Positions 1-6,459 of a stretch of DNA of 48,013 nt are shown here, piece by piece (within the stretch, counting starts at the first letter, position 1; each line of letters begins with the position of its first letter). A program made the position numbers and the translations under genes. The stretch comes from Nocardia sp. NRRL S-836 (lineage in GTDB: Bacteria > Actinomycetota > Actinomycetes > Mycobacteriales > Pseudonocardiaceae), in the NCBI RefSeq assembly GCF_001279525.1, contig NZ_LGDY01000131.1, positions 1-48,013 on the forward strand, written 5' to 3'. The notes under the pieces were generated by a model, which worked only from the letters and a program-made list of their open reading frames with translations, was not told where the DNA came from and ran no database searches.

Positions 1-1766
1 GCCGACGGCGGAGGCGTGGCACCTGGCGTCGAGCCAGGCGTGCCGGACGTGCCGGGCGTCGAACCCGGCGAACCCGGGACGGTCGGCTTCGGCGACGACG
101 GCGTTGCACCGGGCGTGCCGGGTGCGGTGATCGTGGGCTTCGGGGCCGGGGGTGGCGTGGAGGCCGACGACGGCGGGGCCTTGGTGATGGTGCTGTCGGG
201 GGTGCCGGGTTTCGGGGCGTCGAAGATGCCCTTCGGGGTGCCGCCGCCGCCGAACTTGCTCGAACGGTCGGTGCCGCCCGCGTTGGCGCCGCCGCCGCCC
301 ATCGGGCCCGCGCCGGGGGCCATGGGGGTGCCGGTGGCCGGGTTGCCCGTTGACGGGGGTGGGGTGAAGCCGCGGCCGCCGCCGGTGGCGGGGGAGTTCA
401 CGGCACTCGACGGGCCCGGTACCGAAGCACCGGGCTTGCCGCCGGGCAGGCCCGGGGTGCTGCCGCCGGTTGACGGGATGTTGCCGCCGCCCTTGCCGCC
501 GACGGGTGGGGGTGTGCCGATCGGGGCGCCGCCGACCGTGCCGCTGCCGGGTTTGGGGCTGCCCGCGGTGCCGCCGGTGATGCCGGGGACCGGGCCGACG
601 CCCTTGCCAGGGCCGCCGGTGGTGCCGGGCTTGCCGCCGGTCGCGCCGGGGGTGCCGCCGACCGCGGGCGGGGGCACGAAGCCGGGACCGCCGACGCCCT
701 TGCCGCCGCCGGTCGGGATGGTGGCGCCGCCGCCCTTCACGGTGGGCGCGGCGCCGACGGAGGATCCGCCGGGGCCCTTGCCGCCGGTGGGGACGTTGGT
801 TCCGCCGCCCTTGACGGTCGGTGCGGCACCGACGGACGGACCGCCCACACCGGACGGACCGGTGGGCAGGTTCACCCCGCCGCCCTTCACGGTGGGTGCG
901 GCGCCGACGGACGGGCCGCCGACACCCTTGCCGCCGGTCGGGATGGTGGCGCCGCCGCCCTTCACGGTCGGTGCGGCACCGACGGAGGAACCGCCAGGAC
1001 CCTTGCTGCCGGTGGGAACGTTGGCCCCGCCGCCCTTCACGGTGGGTGCGGCGCCGACGGACGGGCCGCCGACACCCTTGCCGCCGGTGGGGACGTTGGC
1101 TCCGCCGCCCTTGACGGTCGGTGCGGCGCCGACGGACGGACCGCCGGGACCCTTGCCGCCCGTGGGGACGTTGACGCCACCACCCTTGATCGACCCCGGC
1201 CCCTGCGCCTTCGGGCCGGTCTGGCCAGAGGCGGGCGGCACGTTGACGCCGCCGCCCTTGATCGCGTCGGGGCCCTTGGCGTTGGGGCCGCCGGGGGCGG
1301 GCTTCGAGAAGTCCGTGACGCCCGCGCCGGGTGGCGGCTTGGCGTTGGTGGAGGTGTCGATCGACTTGAGCGCCGAGCTGTTGGAGGTGTCGGCGTTGAC
1401 GTGCGTCTGGTGCGTCGCCTTGATGCCGGCCTGCACGTCGCCGAACGCCTTCGCGCCGCGGTCGGCCTGCGAGACGGCGTTCTCGTTCGAGTTGTTCAGC
1501 GCGGGCACGGCGAACAGGCCGATGGGGCCCAGGGCGTTGCCGGAGAAGCTCAGGCCGCGCAGGCCGCTCGCGATGCCGGACAGGCGGGACTGGAAGTCAC
1601 CGGCTTTGCTCTGCAACCCCTGCATCGAGGAGTCGTTCATGGAGAAGCCGGTGTTGCCGGTGGGCCCGCCACCGCCGGTTCCGGTCGTCGGTGGCGCCGA
1701 AGGGGGCGGCGTCGGGTTCGCCGATGGGTTCGGCGACGGGTTGGGATTGACGTTCCCCTTGGCCAT
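1..1766 (-). CDS. EspC/WXG-like ESX substrate with a long Gly/Pro repeat tail (3' end off the window)
   Basis: Reading leftward from ATG 1766 there is an open frame to the window edge (588 codons, no stop), so the C-terminus is missing. Residues about 1-40 are a Pro/Asn-rich leader. Residues about 44-130 form a helical hairpin with the pattern of small ESX substrates and align by eye with the 101-aa EspC-like protein at 8799-9104 (shared L-A-x-L and F..G.IG..FA..A spacing). The rest is low-complexity Gly/Pro/Ala/Thr including six 25-residue repeats ending SVGAAPT. At the place where the EspC-like paralogue has YxxxD this protein has HVNAD, so the canonical secretion motif is degenerate. It is the last visible gene of cluster A, beyond a hairpin that follows the 292-aa gene. 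Inference: a secreted or surface ESX substrate with a spacer-like tail and possibly an unseen C-terminal domain. An opposite-strand Pro-rich open frame over the same bases is a GC-bias shadow. Confidence 0.72.
   Translation of the reverse strand, partial: MAKGNVNPNPSPNPSANPTPPPSAPPTTGTGGGGPTGNTGFSMNDSSMQGLQSKAGDFQSRLSGIASGLRGLSFSGNALGPIGLFAVPALNNSNENAVSQADRGAKAFGDVQAGIKATHQTHVNADTSNSSALKSIDTSTNAKPPPGAGVTDFSKPAPGGPNAKGPDAIKGGGVNVPPASGQTGPKAQGPGSIKGGGVNVPTGGKGPGGPSVGAAPTVKGGGANVPTGGKGVGGPSVGAAPTVKGGGANVPTGSKGPGGSSVGAAPTVKGGGATIPTGGKGVGGPSVGAAPTVKGGGVNLPTGPSGVGGPSVGAAPTVKGGGTNVPTGGKGPGGSSVGAAPTVKGGGATIPTGGGKGVGGPGFVPPPAVGGTPGATGGKPGTTGGPGKGVGPVPGITGGTAGSPKPGSGTVGGAPIGTPPPVGGKGGGNIPSTGGSTPGLPGGKPGASVPGPSSAVNSPATGGGRGFTPPPSTGNPATGTPMAPGAGPMGGGGANAGGTDRSSKFGGGGTPKGIFDAPKPGTPDSTITKAPPSSASTPPPAPKPTITAPGTPGATPSSPKPTVPGSPGSTPGTSGTPGSTPGATPPPS
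736..1185. repeat. 75-bp tandem repeat, six units, coding
   Basis: Units begin at 736, 811, 886, 961, 1036 and 1111, exactly 75 bp apart, and differ mostly at synonymous positions. On the minus strand each unit encodes 25 residues of the type VKGGG-N-VPTGGKG-GGPSVGAAPT. A degenerate unit follows after 1186. Exact periodicity with synonymous drift indicates in-frame duplication maintained as protein. Confidence 0.85.
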
Positions 1767-1801
1767 GAGCGGGTCTTCTCCAAGTCACCGAAACCAGCGG
1801 A

Positions 1802-1831
1802 GCCGGGACCCCGCAGAGGCGGGATCCCGGC
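1802..1831 (-). terminator. Hairpin downstream of the 292-aa gene
   Basis: Arms of 13 nt (1802-1814 and 1819-1831) pair with one mismatch around a 4-nt AGAG loop, starting 7 nt past the stop codon of the minus-strand gene at 1838. There is no U-tract, as is common for actinomycete hairpin terminators. It may attenuate rather than block transcription into the next gene (start 1766), for which no other promoter was recognised. Confidence 0.6.
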
Positions 1832-1837
1832 ACGCGG

Positions 1838-2716
1838 CTACTTCTGCAGGGCTTCGTCGATCTTCTTGTCGACGTCCTTCGAGGCCTTCACGCCCTCGTA
1901 GGTGATCTCGGCGACGTCGGCGGTGTTCTCGAACCGCTCCCAGCCCTTGCTCACCTTCGCCATGATGTCGTCCAGGTCGCCGATGCGCTTCATCTGCCGG
2001 CCCAGCGCCGCGACGACGCGGGCGACGCGCGAGGCGATGTTCACGCCCAGCGCGACGGCCTTGCCGACCGCGAAGCCGATGAAGGCCGGGATCGAGGCAC
2101 CGAAGGTCGGGATCATCGTGGCGACGGCGATCAGGGCGCCACCGATCAGCGAACCGATCAGCTGGGCGATCAGGTCGCGGACGATGTCGCGCAGCACCGT
2201 GACCAGCATGCCCATGATCGCGGTGATCTTGGCCTTGGTCTCCACGGCGTTGGCCAGGTCGTCGAGCTCCTGGTACATGCCGTCCATCGACGTCTTGAAC
2301 CGCTCGGAGGACTCACCGGTCCAGCCGTCGAACGTCGCCAGGCCGCTCTTGTGGTCCTCGGCCAGCACGCGCAGCTCGGCGGCACGGGCCTTGGTCGCCT
2401 CGACGTTGGCCTGGATCTCCTCCGGGTTGCCCATGAGTTGGTTCAGGGCGTCGCGCAGGAACGACACGTGCTCGATCAGCCAGCCGACACCGGCGCCGAA
2501 GAGGCTGCCCAGCGGGTCGATCGCGAGCATCACCGTGGCCGACGCGGCACCGATCGCGTTGAACGTGATGTCCAGCGCCTTCTCGGCCTCCGACTCCGCG
2601 TCCTTGCCGATTCCGTCGATCAGGCTGCCGTAGGCCTCGATGAACAGCGAGCCCTTGAGCTTGTTCTCCTCGGTGATGTTCATCCCGGGAGGCGACGAGA
2701 TGGGGGTTTCAGGCAT
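1838..2716 (-). CDS. Helical WxG-motif ESX-associated protein (292 aa)
   Basis: 292 aa starting at ATG 2716 with AGGAG about 6 nt upstream. About residues 50-90 are hydrophobic with Gly (PLGSLFGAGVGWLIEH). A helix pair follows, separated by a WxG turn (DGWTGESSERF), the hallmark of WXG100-type hairpins, then MYQELDD, which fits YxxxD. A second strongly hydrophobic segment at about residues 165-215 (LIGSLIGGALIAVATMIP) could insert in membrane. The same architecture forms the N-terminal 280 residues of the 780-aa protein at 6460, so the two are paralogues and only the latter carries a Pro-rich tail. It follows the YbaB-like gene by 18 bp. Function is unknown; an exported ESX substrate or membrane-inserting effector is the likeliest role. 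Confidence 0.7.
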   Translation of the reverse strand: MPETPISSPPGMNITEENKLKGSLFIEAYGSLIDGIGKDAESEAEKALDITFNAIGAASATVMLAIDPLGSLFGAGVGWLIEHVSFLRDALNQLMGNPEEIQANVEATKARAAELRVLAEDHKSGLATFDGWTGESSERFKTSMDGMYQELDDLANAVETKAKITAIMGMLVTVLRDIVRDLIAQLIGSLIGGALIAVATMIPTFGASIPAFIGFAVGKAVALGVNIASRVARVVAALGRQMKRIGDLDDIMAKVSKGWERFENTADVAEITYEGVKASKDVDKKIDEALQK

Positions 2717-2734
2717 TGCTGCTCCTGCTTTCGG

Positions 2735-3250
2735 TCACCACGGCTGGTTGTCGTCGTCGTCTTCGTCGTCCGCCGCACGGCTGCGGCCTCGGACGGGAGC
2801 CGGCTGCGCGGGCGCGGCGGGCTTCGCGACCGGGGGAGCGGGCGCGGGTTCCGGCGCGGCTTCCTCGATCTCGTCGTACTCGTCGGTCTCGTCGACCTCG
2901 TCGTCCTGCGGGATGGCGTCGGAGACCATCCGGTAGGCCTCGGTGCCCTCGCCGAGCGGCTTGAACAGCTCCAGGACCTGGTGCGCGGCCTGCTTCTGGG
3001 CCTTGCGCGCGGTCTCCAGGATCAACGCGGTGAGCCGGGGCGCGCCCAGCTCCACCGCGCGGTGCCCGAGCACGAGGTTCTGCAGGCCGCCGTTGGGGCC
3101 CACGGTCACCGTCACGGCGCCGTCCTTCGACTGGACGGTCGCGCTCGCGTTGGCGAAGTTCTCCTCGAGGTCCTCGGACTTCTTCTTCAGGTCGGCCAGC
3201 TTGGCCTCGTACTCCTCGACCCACTGGGTCGGGTTCGCGGGGTTGACCAC
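2735..3250 (-). CDS. YbaB/EbfC family protein with acidic C-terminal tail (cluster A)
   Basis: 171 aa from GTG 3250, with GGAGG upstream. Residues about 8-105 match the YbaB/EbfC nucleoid-associated fold: an N-terminal coiled helix (YEAKLADLKKKSEDLEE), a beta-rich middle ending G-L-Q-N-L-V-L, and a C-terminal helix (ILETARKAQKQAAHQVLE). Residues about 112-171 are an Asp/Glu/Pro/Ala-rich extension ending DDDDNQPW. A paralogue lies at 9130 in cluster B. YbaB-like genes are commonly found beside EspG/PPE-type genes in actinobacteria. Whether this one binds DNA is unknown, and the acidic tail would disfavour non-specific DNA contact. Confidence 0.8.
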   Translation of the reverse strand: MVNPANPTQWVEEYEAKLADLKKKSEDLEENFANASATVQSKDGAVTVTVGPNGGLQNLVLGHRAVELGAPRLTALILETARKAQKQAAHQVLELFKPLGEGTEAYRMVSDAIPQDDEVDETDEYDEIEEAAPEPAPAPPVAKPAAPAQPAPVRGRSRAADDEDDDDNQPW

Positions 3251-3287
3251 AACGTCCTCCGGCGGCGGTGATTGCGCGGTGCGTGCT

Positions 3288-4043
3288 CTACGCGAGCACG
3301 GCGTCGATTCGAGTGGCGATGCGGCCGTTGTCGGTCGGCGAGAGGCTGAGCCAGCCGTCCGAGTTGACCATCAGGTAGCGGCCCTCGTGCGTGTCGAACC
3401 AGTTGATCACGACGTCGGCGCGCTGCCGCCCCTGCGTCACGCCGAACTGGCCGCCCGCGACCCGGTTGGCCGCGAGCTCACCCACCTGCGTCGCGTCCTT
3501 CGCGGACAGTCCCGCCCGCACCAGCGCCTGCTTCTCGTCGACCTCGTCCTCGCCCCAGGGGTCGTCGGACTCCTTGCCCGCCTCGGCCTCCTGGATCGCC
3601 ACGGCCCGGTGCAGCTGCTCCACCCGCACCGACAAGGCCGTGCCGGGACCGGGCTCACCGTCGGGCAGCACCCGCACGATCTCGCGCGCCAGGCCGGTCT
3701 CGCGGATCTCCGCGAAGCCGACCCGGCCGTCGTCGATGATCGCGAGCACGGCCCGCTGGCGGTCGGACGCGGCCAGCGCCCGCACCGTCCGGTCCAGGCC
3801 CACGACGGCGTCGACCGACACCTCGTGGTCGTCGAGCAGCCGCAGGAAGCCCTCCAGGCGCTCGTCGCCGTGCAGACCGCGCCGGCGGAGCTCCGCCAGC
3901 GTCCGGTCGCGCAGCACCCGGCGTTCCTGCTCGGTGTCCCCCTCGCTGGGCACGTCCAGCGGGTACGGCATCCGGCCCAGCCGCAGCTCGTGCCACAGGA
4001 TGTCGAACTCCAGCGGCGTGAGCAGGTACTCGGGCGTGATCAC
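3288..4043 (-). CDS. EspG-family ESX secretion chaperone (cluster A)
   Basis: 251 aa. EspG proteins are cytosolic chaperones that bind PPE proteins and deliver them to the type VII secretion machine. Family features seen are the N-terminal block LTPLEFDILWHELRLGRMPYPLD, a central beta-sheet region (AVLAIIDDGRVGFAEIRE), and the C-terminal block RVAGGQFGV followed by the FDTHEGRYLM and LSPTDN segments. The start ATG 4043 overlaps the stop of the PPE-like gene by 4 bp (ATGA), so chaperone and client are translationally coupled. About 70% identical by eye to the cluster B copy at 9707. Confidence 0.88.
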   Translation of the reverse strand: MITPEYLLTPLEFDILWHELRLGRMPYPLDVPSEGDTEQERRVLRDRTLAELRRRGLHGDERLEGFLRLLDDHEVSVDAVVGLDRTVRALAASDRQRAVLAIIDDGRVGFAEIRETGLAREIVRVLPDGEPGPGTALSVRVEQLHRAVAIQEAEAGKESDDPWGEDEVDEKQALVRAGLSAKDATQVGELAANRVAGGQFGVTQGRQRADVVINWFDTHEGRYLMVNSDGWLSLSPTDNGRIATRIDAVLA

Positions 4044-5662
4044 GGCGTTTCGGCGCCCTTCTGCTTCTTCGGCTTCGCGGCGCCGATCACCGACGGCGGC
4101 AGGTTCTCACCCGGCACCTCGAACAGGTCGCCGCCCATGATGTAGCTCGCCGAGCGGTGTTCCTTGTCCTCGTCCTTGCCGCCACCGTGCGGGGCACCAC
4201 CCATCGGCGCGCCACCCATCGCACCGGCGGCCGCGGCGCCACCGGGCCCGCTCATGCCCATCGGCATGCCGGGACGCGCACCGGGCTGGCCCTGCACGCC
4301 CGCCGCGCCACCGGCCTGCATCGACCCGGCACCACCGGCGCCACCGGCACCGAAGGCACCGCCACCCGCGCCACCGCCGCCGAAGTTCGGCATCGCGCCG
4401 CCCTTGAAGCCGGCCGCGCCGCCACCTCCGGCGCCGCCACCACCACCGGCACCCCCGCCAGGACCGCCCGCACCGGGCATTCCGGGCGCCACGCCCTTGA
4501 GCGAGTTCGGGTTCTGCGGCGTGTAGTTCGGGTTCGGGATGTCCTTGCCGACGACGGGCACCTTCGGGATGTTCGGGTTGTACGACGTGTTGTTCGGGCG
4601 CGGCGTCGAGCCGGGGCCCATGCCGGGGTACGGCGTGCCACCGGCCGGGAACTGCGGCGTGTAGCTGTTGCCGCCGCCGCTGGGGTAGGTGCTGCTGAGG
4701 TTGGGCGGCGGCGTGTAACCCGGCGCGGTCGGCGTGTAGCTCGCGGCCGCCACGTTGGTGTTGCCGGGGTTGTAGTTCGGCATCTGCGGGGTGTAGCTCC
4801 CGCCGCCACCACCGGCGCCGCCACCGGCACCGACAGCCGCCGGGTCGACGTAGCCGGGGGCCGACGGCGTGTACGCGGCCGCGGCGGGTGCGTTCACGTT
4901 GCCGCCCACCGGAACACCACCGGCGGCCGGAACGCCACCGGAGGCACCCGTGGGGGTGGGCGCGGTGGCCGTGCCGGCGCCACCCGCGGAGCTCGTGGTC
5001 ATGAGACCGTCGGCGCCCTGCAGCGTGGGCGCGCCGGACATCATGTGCACCGTCGAGACCGGCTGCTCGACCTCACCGGTGACGGGGTTGAACGGGGGCT
5101 TGAACGTCGGCGTCGTCGTGTCGATCTGCCGCGAGCTGTTCTCCATCGTCGTCATCACGGTGATGGCCTGCTCGTGCGCGGCACGGGACGCGGCGTTCGC
5201 GGCGGCGATGTCAGCCGACGCCAGCACGAAGGCGGGCGTACCGGGCTGGGAGAGCGCGGCGGCGGCAGCGTTCCAGTCGAACTGGACCGGCTGCGGCATC
5301 TGCGCGCGGGCGGTCTCCATGACGCGGCCCTGCTCGGCGACCTTGTTGCCGAGCTCGACGGCGGTGCGCGCGGTCTCGTCGACCCAGTCCGCGAGCTTCT
5401 TCATCGCGGCGCGGGCACCGTCGGCGGCGTCACCGGTCCACTTGGACTCGGAGTTCGTGATGACCTGGCCGATCGCGCGCGAGGCCTCGGTCAGCTCGCT
5501 GCCGTACTTGCCCCACTCGTGGCCGATCTCGCCGGCCTGACCGGGGTCGTTGTTGTTGTGCACGGCGGCGAACAGCTCTTGGTGCGAGCGCGCCGCCCAG
5601 TTCTGCGGGTCCGTGAGGACCGGCTTGTTCTCGATGTCGATCGCGTCGGTCTCGGGGGGCAT
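4040..5662 (-). CDS. PPE-like WxG domain protein with repetitive Gly/Pro/Tyr tail (cluster A)
   Basis: 540 aa. Residues about 20-190 are helical with the WxG turn at SKWTGDAADGARAAMKKLADWVDE, as in PPE/WXG proteins. Residues about 190-490 are low complexity with repeated SYTPQ and PGYTPP elements and then Gly/Ala/Met-rich sequence. The last 45 residues are conserved with the cluster B paralogue (HRSA.YIMGGDLF....LPPSVIGAAK), which suggests a functional C-terminal tag. Start ATG 5662 lies 38 bp after the small lead gene; the 3' end overlaps espG. This is the presumed client of the adjacent EspG. The Tyr-Thr-Pro repeats look like a cell-wall or surface stalk, which is inference. Confidence 0.82.
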   Translation of the reverse strand: MPPETDAIDIENKPVLTDPQNWAARSHQELFAAVHNNNDPGQAGEIGHEWGKYGSELTEASRAIGQVITNSESKWTGDAADGARAAMKKLADWVDETARTAVELGNKVAEQGRVMETARAQMPQPVQFDWNAAAAALSQPGTPAFVLASADIAAANAASRAAHEQAITVMTTMENSSRQIDTTTPTFKPPFNPVTGEVEQPVSTVHMMSGAPTLQGADGLMTTSSAGGAGTATAPTPTGASGGVPAAGGVPVGGNVNAPAAAAYTPSAPGYVDPAAVGAGGGAGGGGGSYTPQMPNYNPGNTNVAAASYTPTAPGYTPPPNLSSTYPSGGGNSYTPQFPAGGTPYPGMGPGSTPRPNNTSYNPNIPKVPVVGKDIPNPNYTPQNPNSLKGVAPGMPGAGGPGGGAGGGGGAGGGGAAGFKGGAMPNFGGGGAGGGAFGAGGAGGAGSMQAGGAAGVQGQPGARPGMPMGMSGPGGAAAAGAMGGAPMGGAPHGGGKDEDKEHRSASYIMGGDLFEVPGENLPPSVIGAAKPKKQKGAETP

Positions 5663-5700
5663 GACCGGCTCGCCTCTCGCGTCGGTGACAGCTCAGACGT

Positions 5701-6078
5701 TCAGCTGTTCGTGAGCTTCTTCAGTTCGGCCTGGGTTTCCTCGTCGAGCTTGGTGAAGTTCTCGATCGCCTCGATGACCGAGTTCTTCGTCTGCTCGAGC
5801 ACGGTGCGGTACGCGGTCATGACGCTGACGAACGAGTACTGCTCACCCTCGGCCCGATGGGTGAACTTGTCGCGCATGGCGTCGCCGACCGGGTTCGCGC
5901 CCAGGGGCACCGGACGCGTGATGCTGGACTTCGACCGTTCGAGCCACGAGTCGACCTGGTCGATCTGGGCCTGCAGCTGCTTGCGCAGCTCTTCGCCCGC
6001 GGTCGGGTCGATTTGCACCTGACCCGAGCTGACGGTGTCGCGGAGTGCGACAGCGTCGTTGTCACCGACGATGTACAT
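5701..6078 (-). CDS. Small helical lead protein of ESX cluster A (PE-position partner)
   Basis: 125 aa from ATG 6078. Longer in-frame starts exist, but the paralogue at 11994-12383 begins at the identical MYIVGD, which fixes this start. No Shine-Dalgarno sequence is visible; a -10-like AATAAT lies 6 nt upstream, so the transcript is probably leaderless. The protein is mostly alpha-helical, with blocks DPTAGEELRKQLQAQIDQV, NPVGDAMRDKF and a C-terminal EAIENFTKLDEET helix. It occupies the position of PE immediately before PPE and EspG. Inference: it may be the PE-like heterodimer partner of the PPE protein, but no WxG or clean YxxxD motif was found and the family was not recognised. Confidence 0.75.
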   Translation of the reverse strand: MYIVGDNDAVALRDTVSSGQVQIDPTAGEELRKQLQAQIDQVDSWLERSKSSITRPVPLGANPVGDAMRDKFTHRAEGEQYSFVSVMTAYRTVLEQTKNSVIEAIENFTKLDEETQAELKKLTNS

Positions 6079-6229
6079 GCGGGCATTATTGAGTGTTCCG
6101 GCGGGCAATGCGCACCTTCCACCGGCTGTTTTGCCAATTGAGACCAACGTTCACAATGCGTTGCGACACAGTCAAACGGGCCACGAACAGGTGAACGACG
6201 ATGATCGGGAAGATCGTTTGCCCAGGTTG

Positions 6230-6243
6230 TGGGAGCGCTCTCC
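6230..6243. promoter_or_regulatory. LacI/CebR-like operator candidate, cluster A
   Basis: TGGGAGCGCTCTCC matches 12 of 14 positions of the CebR-type box TGGGAGCGCTCCCA known from Streptomyces cellulose/cellobiose control. The core GAGCGCTC is a perfect palindrome. An equivalent copy sits 152 nt from the lead ATG in cluster B. The regulator is unknown. Confidence 0.4.
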
Positions 6244-6310
6244 GGTAACTGCCCGAACGGGCTCATGATCTCTGTTCACATCACCGGAACGGACCTTGAC
6301 CCGAGGTCGG

Positions 6311-6326
6311 TGTGGTCTAAATCACA
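6311..6326. promoter_or_regulatory. CRP-like binding site, cluster A
   Basis: TGTGGTCTAAATCACA fits the CRP consensus TGTGA-N6-TCACA at 9 of 10 defined positions. It lies 233 nt from the lead ATG, the same offset as TGTGTTCCAAATCACA in cluster B. This suggests cAMP/CRP-family input, although the distance is large for direct activation. Confidence 0.5.
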
Positions 6327-6410
6327 TCGGGGAATAAGGCCACGTCGGGTGCGCTGTGGGCGGTCTCACGCACATCGTCCCCTATCACCCGTTCGGTTGG
6401 CTAGAGACAG

Positions 6411-6451
6411 CCGGACGCGGGCGCCTCCCCAGGGGAGACGCCCGCGTCCGG
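6411..6451 (-). terminator. Strong hairpin terminator of ESX cluster B
   Basis: Two 20-nt arms (6411-6430, 6432-6451) are complementary at 19 positions, giving roughly an 18-bp GC stem with a minimal loop. It starts 9 nt beyond the stop codon (6460) of the last cluster B gene and separates cluster B transcription from the cluster A promoter region. Confidence 0.8.
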
Positions 6452-6459
6452 TGCATCCG

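Larger units (their letters stand above)
6079..6326 (-). promoter_or_regulatory. Conserved upstream regulatory module, cluster A
   Basis: Noncoding stretch upstream of the cluster A lead gene. Blocks shared with cluster B, at the same distance from the ATG in both, are: -10-like AATAAT (6085-6090), CAATTGAGA..CGTTCACAAT (from 6135), GATCGTTTGCCC (from 6212), TGGGAGCGCTCTC (6230), the GCCCGAACGGGC dyad (6251-6262) and a CRP-like site (6311-6326). Sequence between blocks has diverged. No reading frame is conserved across the region, so it is read as regulation rather than coding. Bases 6327-6410 show nothing recognisable. Confidence 0.65.

Noticed and set aside
16..1905. Plus-strand 629-aa Pro/Gly-rich open frame
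   Set aside because: Antisense shadow of the minus-strand ESX substrate (start 1766). The minus frame shows a sensible N-terminal helical domain, in-frame repeats with synonymous drift and operon context.
4157..6022. Plus-strand 621-aa Arg/His/Thr-rich open frame opposite the PPE-like gene
   Set aside because: Composition is typical of antisense reading of high-GC codons; the minus-strand protein has a recognised domain and a paralogue.
6190..6246. 15-codon ORF MIGKIVCPGCGSALR on the plus strand as a zinc-ribbon peptide or leader peptide
   Set aside because: The CPGCG stretch is shared with cluster B, but the frame stops immediately in A and continues in B, and flanking codons are not conserved. 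DNA-level conservation explains it better.
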